Source: Symbiodinium natans (lineage: Eukaryota; Sar; Dinophyceae; Suessiales; Symbiodiniaceae). Taken from it: DNA of 64,000 nt. Positions within the stretch are counted from its first letter, which is position 1; the number at the start of each line of letters is the position of its first letter. Location: NCBI GenBank assembly GCA_905221605.1, contig CAJNDS010002323.1, positions 141,001 through 205,000 on the forward strand, read 5' to 3'. A program made the translations under genes and the position numbers. This document shows, piece by piece, positions 56,805-64,000 of the stretch. The notes beneath the pieces are model-generated. The model worked only from the letters and a program-made list of their open reading frames with translations. It did no database searches and was not told the origin of the DNA.

Positions 56805-56900
56805 AGGTCTATTCCCCACCAAGTTGACAGGTACATAGGCCACCAGTATGGGGTCTTCGGGGTTCCGCAACAGGGGCTTGGGAGGAGCTGATCTGGTAGT
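56805..56900 (-). CDS. Possible exon, minus strand
   Basis: The frame reads SAPPKPLLRNPEDPILVAYV then PVNLVGN. Protein-like, with Pro-rich start and strand-like end; no join found. Confidence 0.36.
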
Positions 56901-57064
56901 TCTAAGCGGGGTTATTGATGCAACCATAACAGGATTACGGCATAGGCTACCGTTCTTACAACCCCTATGCCCGTAACCCCCCCTCCCTACCGACAACAAA
57001 CTTGTGAGTACCTTGCCTTGAGGCTAGTCGGAGTCGCCTTAGCGTGGGCCCTATATCCCGAACC

Positions 57065-57463
57065 CTAGCAGAGTTGTGCACCATGGATGTGATGACGGAA
57101 CTGCAAGGAAGAGTCTGCTAGGGTTTCGGTTTTAGGGCTTAAGGGTTCATAGCCCGCGCCTTGCAAGGAAGAAAAGAGCTCATGAGCTCTCTGATCGCGC
57201 CGCTCCTGTTGATGGATGCACAACCCAAAACCACTCTGCAGAGTTAACGTTTGAACCCACCTTCGAGTCACATCAAATCCAGGGGTCCGTGTTTGAATCC
57301 CTATCTTGAAATAATGTGTTTCACTTTGCCTGCGGTTCTGGGGGAGTGGTCCTCGCGAACTCCAAAACCTGTGAAGAAAGTGGCAAAGTGCACTGAAATC
57401 TCTCCAAGCGACGTCCATGTTCCCCAACCCTCGGGCATAGGGCCCTGACCTCGCAACCTGCAA
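57065..57463 (-). CDS. Unrecognised minus-strand frame, 132 codons
   Basis: The frame contains NMDVAWRDFSALCHFLHRFW and later HQQERRDQRAHELFSSLQGA. It starts at TTG and other frames are partly open. Possibly one or two exons. No motif known. Confidence 0.32.
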   Translation of the reverse strand: MQVARSGPYARGLGNMDVAWRDFSALCHFLHRFWSSRGPLPQNRRQSETHYFKIGIQTRTPGFDVTRRWVQTLTLQSGFGLCIHQQERRDQRAHELFSSLQGAGYEPLSPKTETLADSSLQFRHHIHGAQLC

Positions 57464-57570
57464 CCCTCAAATCCACAGTCCTGTAAAGTGTCCACAGACT
57501 TCCTGGGCGGTGGCAGCTAGGCCCATTGGGTCTTGTGGGCTTGTATGGGATCAGAAAACTGGAGCTTGTT

Positions 57571-57882
57571 CTACATTCGGGTCTTCCTTAAGGTACCTTT
57601 CTCATAAAAGGGACGCCTCAACAGCCGCCCAGCCTCTGCGCTTTGTGGTGTAGGGCTCAGCACGTTAGGGTTCGTGGGCTTGGGGCATTTAGGGAAACCC
57701 GAAGCCCGAGTCTCGGTGCATACCAGGTCAGGATTTAGTCTACAGCGACTTAGGATGCCATGTGCTTGCTTGGGCTTTACTTGCCCGAGGCGGACAAGCC
57801 TGATAAGGGCCTGATAAGGGGCTCCAAAGTGTTTGGGGTTCAGGGCTAAGGGAGCCCAACAAACTGAGAGCCTGGGCTTCAC
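57571..57882 (-). CDS. Unrecognised minus-strand frame, 103 codons
   Basis: The clearest stretch is APYQALIRLVRLGQVKPKQA then HGILSRCRLNPDLVCTETR (about 57840-57710). The end (RLLRRPFYEKGTLRKTRM) may be a separate exon. No domain known. Confidence 0.36.
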   Translation of the reverse strand: MKPRLSVCWAPLALNPKHFGAPYQALIRLVRLGQVKPKQAHGILSRCRLNPDLVCTETRASGFPKCPKPTNPNVLSPTPQSAEAGRLLRRPFYEKGTLRKTRM

Positions 57883-57886
57883 AAGC

Positions 57887-58144
57887 CTATCCCGTCAACC
57901 CTGAACTGACCCAAAACCCTAAACCCTGCACCCGAATCGCACACCCTGAGCACATTCTGCGCCGTGGATGTTGAAGAGAATCTAGGGCCGTGATTCGGCC
58001 CCAACTCAACCGGGCGATGCGACAAAAACTCCCCACTTGGGTGGCAAACCCAAGGAGAAGCAGGTCATGATAGTGCATTTGTGGGAATAAAACTTGACCC
58101 ACCCCCTGAACGCTCAAACCCCAAAGCCTAAACTTTTGAAGCAT
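57887..58144 (-). CDS. Unrecognised minus-strand frame, 85 codons
   Basis: The best stretch reads QMHYHDLLLLGFATQVGSFC then RIARLSWGRITALDSLQHPR. Possibly upstream of 57882-57571 in one gene; not joined. Confidence 0.38.
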   Translation of the reverse strand: MLQKFRLWGLSVQGVGQVLFPQMHYHDLLLLGFATQVGSFCRIARLSWGRITALDSLQHPRRRMCSGCAIRVQGLGFWVSSGLTG

Positions 58145-58564
58145 CGACCTTGATCTCTAACCCCTAAAACCCTGAACCCTGTTCTCAAAGACTGTGGGCT
58201 CTATGCAATTTAGGTATAATCTTGCCCTGCTTGGAGCTTGGGGGGTTTAGGGTTTAAAGGTTTAAAGCTTAGGGTTTAGGGCGCGACGAGCCATTTGGAG
58301 ACATGACTGTGCAGCTGTGGTTCGTGCTGCGGCCAACAGGTACAGCGCAACCTGCCCAATCCACCCAAATGCCAGCGTTTTGAGGTTGGGGTTCAGGGGT
58401 TTACTGTCGAAGGTGTATGGCCAGCGCGAGCGGCAAAGCTATAAAGGACTCCTCAAGTCAATACACAGCAACCATCCCCAAGATTCCTGGAGGACCCTCT
58501 ATAGTGAGAAGACTTATTCCGAATCGATGATGAGACCAGAGATCGGTTTGAGTGCTGGGATGAT

Positions 58565-58960
58565 TTGGATACTAATGTTGAACTCATCGGGCCCCAGTCA
58601 GCAAAGAGTGTGGGGTTGAGGCCTTATTGCTTCAGGTACGCAAGAACCCCTCGATTCGCATCATTGCCTCAAGACACATTGTTGCAGACTCCTCCACCCT
58701 GTAAGCCGAAGCAAGAGGCATGCGTGAATATATCTGTGAAGGAAGGCAATCAGGACAAGCGCATTCATGACATGTGCGATAGCACGAAGCGACTGCTAGC
58801 ATGGACGATGAAGGACGGAAGGCAACAATCACAACGCCGACAAGTTTGCCTACACAGTACGAGCGAAACTGTAACTGCAACGCATCTATTAGCAGTTCAT
58901 TTGGACACTTGTTATACGCGTATTTATATCTATATAGAATTACTGCATACATTCATATAA
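58565..58960 (+). CDS. Unrecognised plus-strand frame, 131 codons
   Basis: The frame contains KPKQEACVNISVKEGNQDKR then IHDMCDSTKRLLAWTMKDGR. It overlaps another open plus frame ending at 58619 and a 106-codon minus frame. The area is free of telomere-like blocks. Strand and exon limits are not settled. Confidence 0.3.
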   Translation: MDTNVELIGPQSAKSVGLRPYCFRYARTPRFASLPQDTLLQTPPPCKPKQEACVNISVKEGNQDKRIHDMCDSTKRLLAWTMKDGRQQSQRRQVCLHSTSETVTATHLLAVHLDTCYTRIYIYIELLHTFI

Positions 58961-59431
58961 GCGTAATTTGGTACGAACAGAAATGAGTCGAGGGATGCCT
59001 TCCAATGCCACAGAATAAACCCTATGAACCTGTAACATGCGTAAAAAAAAACATCCCGAGCTCTGACAGGGTGCGCAGGCGGCACGAATCCAGAACCACC
59101 AGAGTGGGTCATCCGGCCGGGCATGGAGCATCGTGGAAAAGGAAGCCGACAGGTCTTAGGTTGGACGGTTGGACTATGTGAGGGTGCCTTTGGAGGTCTC
59201 TTTTGCCGTGCATGCCTTTACTTTAGTGTACCAGAACGGGGCCGAACAAATTTAGATCAGGCCACACGTTGCTAGCCACCGTTAAACCCTTTAACCCCCC
59301 CCCAATATTGGGGCTTGAAGTGCGGCTGTGAGCCACTCGTACGGGCGTGTGACAGTTTTGGCTTTTGGAAACTTTGGGATACCACGGCCAAACGGCAGAG
59401 GTGGCCCCAGAATTTCGCTGCACACCTTTTT

Positions 59432-61695
59432 TCAATATGGAACATGAACAGCGACATGAACATCTCTGTATGAGAGCGTTTGCAAGCTGTTTGGCAGCGT
59501 GACACCTTCCAAGCTCTGGTCGAAGTTGCAGCCAAATATCAGTGTCTGCAGGCTGTTCGGCAGAGCGACACCTTGCAAGCTCTGGTCGAAGCAGTCGCCA
59601 AACGTCAGTGTTTGCAGGCTGTTTGGCAGCGTGACACCTTCCAAGCTCTGGTCGAAGCAGACGCCGAATGTCAGTGTCTGCAGATTGTTCGGCAGTGTGA
59701 CGCCTTCCAAGCTCTGGTCAAAGTCGTCACCGAAAGTCAGTGTCTGCAGGCTGCTTGGCAGCGTGACCCCATCCAAGTTCTGGTTGAAGTCGCCGCCAAA
59801 TATCAGTGTCTGCAGGCTGTTGGGCAGCGTGACACCTTCCAAGCTCTGGTCAAAGCAGTTCCCGAATGTCAGTGTCTGCAGATTGTTCGGCAGCGCAACA
59901 CCTTCCAAACTCCGGTCGAAACGTCTGCCAAATGTCAGTGTCTGCAGACTGCTGGGTAGCCTGACAAATTCCAAGCTCTGGTCGAAATTGCAGCCAAATA
60001 TCAGTGTCTGCAAGCTGTTCGGCAGAGCGACACCTTGCAAGCTCTGGTCGAAGCAGTCGCCAAACGTCAGTGTTTGCAGGCTGTTCGGCAGAGCGACACC
60101 TTGCAAGCTCTGGTCGAAGAGGTCGCCAAATACCAGCGTCTGCAGGTTGTTCGGCAGCGTGACGCCTTCCAAGCTCTGGTCAAAGTCGTCGCCGAATGTC
60201 AGTGTCTGCAGGCTGCTTGGCAGCGTGACACCTTTCAAGCTCTGGTCGAAGTTGTCGCCAAATATCAGTGTCTGCAGGTTGTTCGGCAGTGTGACGCCTG
60301 CCAAGCTCTTTTCGAGGCAGTCACCGAAGGTCAGTGTCTGCAGGCTGCTTGGCAGCGTGACACATTCCAAGCTCCGGTCGAAGCGTCTGCCGAATGTCAG
60401 TGTCTGCAGGTTGTCAGGCAGCGTGACACCATCCAAGTTCTGGTTGAAGTCGCACCCAAATATCAGTTTCTCCAGGCAGTTGGGCAGCGTGACACCTTGC
60501 AAGCTCTGGTCGAAGCAATCGCCGAATGTCAGTGTCCGCAGATTGTTCGGCAGCGTGACTCCTGCCAAGCTCCGGTCGAAACGTCTGCCGAATGTCAGTG
60601 TCTGTAGGCTGCCGGGCAGCCTGACACATTCCAAGCTCTGGTCGAAGGACTCACCGAATGTCAGTGTCCGCAGGGTGTTCGGCAGCGTAACACCTTCCAA
60701 GCTCTGGTCGAAGCAGTCGCCAAACGTAAGTGTCTGCAGGCTGCTTGGCAGCGCTACGCCTTTCAAGCTCTGGTCGAAGTTGTCGCCAAATATCAGTGTC
60801 TGCAAGTTGCTCGGCAAAGTGACGCCTTCCAAGCTCTGGTCAAAGTCGTCGCCCAATGTCAGTGTCTGCAGGCTGTTGGGCAGCGTGACACCTTCCAAGC
60901 TCTGGTTGAATTCGCAGCCAAAAACTAGTGTCTGCAGTTTGTTCGGCAGCGTGACACCTTCCAAGCTCTGCTCGAAGTCGTCGCCAAATATCAGTGTCTG
61001 CAGGCTAGCTGGCAGCATGACACCTTCCAGGCTCTGGTAGAAAGTGTGGCCAAGTATCAGTGTCTCCAGGCTGTTGGGCAGCGTGACACCGTCCAGGTTG
61101 CGGTCGAGCACTTTCAATGAAGCAATTGCATCGAATGCAACCCTGTTATGCCTCGTGCATAGCTGGCCTCTTTCTGCTTCATCAAATACCCGCAACAAGC
61201 TCAGCATTGCCTCTCCTGCGCCGACACGTCGAAGAATGTACGCGAGTTCATCATTCTGAACTTGGCGCAGGAGAGGTTCACACTCGTTCAGAACCCTGCC
61301 GCCTGAAGTCAGGGTAAGCGCCTCGCCAGGTTTCACCCCTACCGCGGCTTCAGCACGTTCACAAATGTCCCGGACGGTCGGCAAGCCACCGAGAGGATTA
61401 TCAATGCAAATCTGAACTGCCGAGCCATCCAGACCGTAGACATCCAGCAGCTTGCCTGCATTTGCTTGTGCCTGCCTTGCCTCTTCTACCAGCCGTGCAA
61501 CCCGATCCAGATCTTCGAAGATGAGCTGCAACCTGGGATCAGGGGCATACCCTGGTCAGAAGTACAGACATGTTACATTCCATGTGAAAATAGTGTGAGT
61601 TATGAGAACTGAGGAAAAAGTATTCTAAAAAGATGTAGTTCAGAACCTCGTAACAGCGTGGCATCGTCGAGCTTTCTGAAATATCCCCGGTTCAT
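59432..61695 (-). CDS. Ubiquitin-like + FNIP/LRR-repeat protein, two exons, 722 aa
   Basis: Exon 1 is 61695-61647, starting ATG with MNRGYFRKLDDATLLR. A 95-bp GT-AG intron (61646-61552) follows, then exon 2 (61551-59432), which continues GYAPDPRLQLIFEDL. The continuous frame alone begins at a TTG, with a stop just upstream; the exon 1 join explains this and keeps phase. Residues 60-126 look ubiquitin-like (helix TVRDICERAEAAVGV, strand ALTLTSGGRVLNE, end ELAYILRRV). Residues 174-701 are 24 repeats of exactly 22 residues with consensus LPNSLQTLTFGDCFDQSLEG, plus a partial 25th and a 13-residue tail. The phase FNQSLEGVTLPNSL with FG matches FNIP repeats, an LRR-like family known from Dictyostelium and giant viruses. 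The likely role is a curved protein-binding surface; no catalytic motif is visible. At the DNA level the repeats are 66 bp and near-identical, so copy number may vary or be mis-assembled. Confidence 0.88.
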
Positions 61696-61717
61696 GGCTG
61701 GCTGCCAGGGCTCAATT

Positions 61718-61721
61718 CCTA
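61718..61721 (-). promoter_or_regulatory. Possible spliced-leader acceptor upstream of the FNIP gene
   Basis: On the minus strand, AG at 61720-61719 is followed by G and lies 23 bases before the ATG at 61695, after a T-rich stretch. Dinoflagellate mRNAs usually receive a spliced leader at an AG acceptor. The frame is open upstream to a TAA at 61764, so an alternative is that exon 1 reaches further and the ATG is internal. This is inference only. Confidence 0.3.
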
Positions 61722-61764
61722 AACTTTCAATAGCAGCAAGAATAGCAGTTGCAAGAACTTTTTA

Positions 61765-62640
61765 CAGCAATAGGATGAAAGCGATACTACCTATAGTACC
61801 AGTAACAGCAATGAGTAACTAATGTACCATCAAACTACCAGGAGTTTCTCACAACAGGGATACCTCTCAGAACCTAGGGCTAGTTAGTTCTATAGGGAAT
61901 ATAGAGGTCTTTTAGCAGCCCTCGTAAGGATTCTAAAGGAATGCTTTCTTAAATGTGCATGCGAGTTCGCATTGTTGTTGCTATTATCTTCTTGCCATTT
62001 TCTTACGATCAGTACCTTATATCTATTATGTCCTAGCAGTACTATTCCCATACAATCTTCACACACTCGTTGAGTAGGGAGCCATTGTCTAGTGTCTCGG
62101 ATTTCCATGGCATGTGGGACTAGCGGGCTGGATTGGGCCTCTTAAATATATGTCTAGGGTCAGGATATGGCCGATGGTTCTACAAGTAGCACTTGCCCTT
62201 CCAACGCAAATTTGCTGGCAACAGCTGGGTGACGTCCCTGGACCCTAACCATCCAAAAAAACCCTTGGCTGTCGCATCGACCCAACCTAAATTCCTAAAT
62301 CCTAAGTGCACCTGGAAGTGAATATGCTCTCAACCCTCGACCCCAACACTCCCTACATTCTAAGTCTACTCACGGGCCCGACAGGTACAAACAGCTCGGC
62401 GACCGAAGCCAGGTTTACCATCTAGATATACAAGTGGTGCGTTAGTGTGCTGAACTGCACTTTGGTCGGGCACTTGGATAAACATAGCATGCTACTGAGA
62501 ATGCGAATGGCAAACCAACCAAACCAAATCTCGAAGATCAAGCCATCTCGAATAAAATGCAAGGTTCTTGGAGCCTTACAAGTGCCTCCACGCTAAATGC
62601 GCCGACCGGAATTAGGGCTTAAGGTACAGGGCAGTAGGGA
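61765..62640. other. Upstream region of the FNIP gene
   Basis: AT-richer, with no telomere-like heptamers until about 62.65 kb. A 72-codon minus frame at 62108-61890 is not convincing. Promoter elements were not identified. Confidence 0.4.
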
Positions 62641-62648
62641 GCACAGAA

Positions 62649-62731
62649 AACCCTAAACCCTAAACCCTAAACCCTAAACCCTGAACCCTAAACCCTAAAC
62701 CCTAAACCCTGAACCCTAAACCCTAAACCCA
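62649..62731. repeat. CCCTAAA array
   Basis: About 11 units with CCCTGAA variants; a second array lies at 63198-63316 and a TTTAGGG array at 63450-63500. Confidence 0.92.
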
Positions 62732-63334
62732 GGCATTTCGGCACACCATCCTGGGCTTTAACAGTCACATGCGGGGTTTAGGATTGAATGTTTTGGGTTC
62801 AGGGTTGCCAATCATTCTATCATCTAGGAGCATCCATTTTGTGTGTACGAGTGGGTTGGTAATGTGGGTACTAGTGAGCATCTTAGACAAAAGAGGCTTC
62901 AGGCTTAGGGCTTAGGGGGTTTCGGCGGGAAGTAGCGCGAAACAAACAAATACACAAATACGAGGAAGCCCAAGTATGTAATCCAGTACAGCAGAATGAT
63001 CTAACGCTGATGTAGTCTCCCGCTGTCAGGTACGGGTTCCCAATAAGGGCTTCTACTTTTCTCTTTGCGGGTTTGCTGCTTCCTGACCCTACGCACCTCC
63101 TGGCCTCGTCCCCCAGCACACCCCTCTGCAGAGACCTGAAAGCCCAACCCCCACAGCCTGAACCATGAAAAACCCCACACCCCCAAATCCATGAAACCCC
63201 CAAACCCTAAACCCTGTACCCTTGAAAAACCCTAAACCCTAAACCCTAAACCGTAAACCCTAAACCCGAAACCCTAAACCCTAAACCCCAAACCCATTAA
63301 AAACCCTAAACCCTGGGGACCCCAACCCGCGGCA

Positions 63335-63415
63335 AGCGGGGACAGCTGAGCTCCCCCACGCTGCGCAGCGCCTTCTCCGGCCATCGGGGCGCGCCAGCAG
63401 GCCGTGGCTCCTCGT
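63335..63415 (-). CDS. Probable exon, minus strand
   Basis: A GC-rich island between a CCCTAAA array (left) and TTTAGGG blocks (right). The frame reads DEEPRPAGAPRWPEKALRSV then GELSCPRLPRVG. A second minus frame is also open. Confidence 0.38.
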
Positions 63416-63574
63416 CGATTGGGGTTTTAGGGGCGAAGGGGGTGAAGGGTTTAGGGTTTAGGGTTTAGAGTTTAGGGTTTAGGGTTTAGGGTTTAGGGCC
63501 TGAAGTCAGCCTGTCGCTTGCTGGTCGGCGGGGTCAGGGCTGGGGGTGTATAGCGGCATTTTAGGGTTTAGCAT

Positions 63575-63758
63575 GAGGGCGAATTATAGTAGACCCGACC
63601 TTCGTGGAATTGAAGATGTCAGGACTTGCGGTGTCCGGGATTCAGAGCACCTCAACAGTAGAGGAACCCGGTATTCAAAAGCCGCCTCTCATACAGTAAC
63701 TGTGCAACCCCACAGCTGGCTCCTCTGCGAATGCCACTCCTTGGGAGGCAGACCTTAG
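63575..63758 (+). CDS. Possible plus-strand frame with ATG
   Basis: ATG at about 63573 gives MRANYSRPDLRGIEDVRTCG and runs 62 codons to TAG. Polar composition, no motif. Weak. Confidence 0.28.
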
Positions 63759-64000
63759 AGAATGGCTCTATCCGGGTATAGGGCTAAGGCCGACGTCAAA
63801 CCCTACAAAGAGCGAAAACCCAAACTCTGCAACTTTGAACATTCCTAAGATTCTGTGGGGCCCCTAGCTAGGGGCTAAAGGGCTGGTGACCACCAGCCGG
63901 AATCACGCTGCATCGGAGAGCGAAAAGGGCTCCGTGCTTTGGGGTCCCGAAACCCTAAACCCTAAACCCTAAACCCTAAACCCAGGAGACCCTACACACA

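Noticed and set aside
59499-61040. 513-codon plus-strand frame opposite the FNIP gene
   Set aside because: The 66-bp repeat is a multiple of three, so the absence of stops in one unit propagates antisense. The minus-strand product has a coherent domain plan.

Overview
The window looks like nuclear DNA of a dinoflagellate, most like a symbiodiniacean or another core dinoflagellate. Three things point there. (1) Genes I could assemble from split frames have mostly GC-AG introns whose acceptor AG is followed by G. (2) Short TTTAGGG/CCCTAAA telomere-like blocks are scattered over most of the 64 kb in both orientations. (3) The recognisable proteins are types common in dinoflagellates: a ubiquitin-like/ankyrin fusion, a ubiquitin-like/FNIP-repeat protein and an RNase H-bearing non-LTR retroelement. 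I see no bacterial operons, rRNA, tRNA or CRISPR. The species call is inference.

Best-supported genes. 5.6-10.8 kb, minus strand: a ten-exon gene for a 505-residue ubiquitin-like + ankyrin protein; all nine introns read as GC-AG and every phase closes. 50.5-53.9 kb, minus: a seven-exon gene for a multi-pass membrane protein of about 240 residues. 59.4-61.7 kb, minus: a two-exon gene for a 722-residue protein with a ubiquitin-like domain and 24 FNIP-type 22-residue repeats. 35.1-36.4 kb, plus: the 3' part of a non-LTR retrotransposon ending in about 38 TCA units. 38.6-40.0 kb, minus: an intron-poor helical protein with a frame break. Smaller spliced models lie at 4.8-5.2 kb (+), 30.0-31.1 kb (-), 34.3-35.0 kb (-) and 44.0-44.5 kb (+). 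Many further islands of 50-200 bases look like single exons of genes I could not join; they are listed with modest confidence, because in short GC-rich DNA more than one frame can look protein-like.

Repeats dominate the rest. 13.9-16.6 kb is a foldback block: an AT-rich dyad repeat of about 90 bp, then two large inverted units built from a palindrome centred on CTCGAG, then a CATG microsatellite. 42.7-43.5 and 46.1-48.5 kb hold one 53-bp satellite family, the larger array with a 526-bp higher-order period. At least three families of short inverted-repeat elements (MITE-like) are scattered between 10 and 56 kb. A 270-bp interstitial telomere array lies at 20.2 kb.

The genes show no shared pathway. 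Both ubiquitin-like proteins have repeat domains suited to protein binding, but a working link between them is not shown. All exon models are hand-built from one sequence without transcripts.
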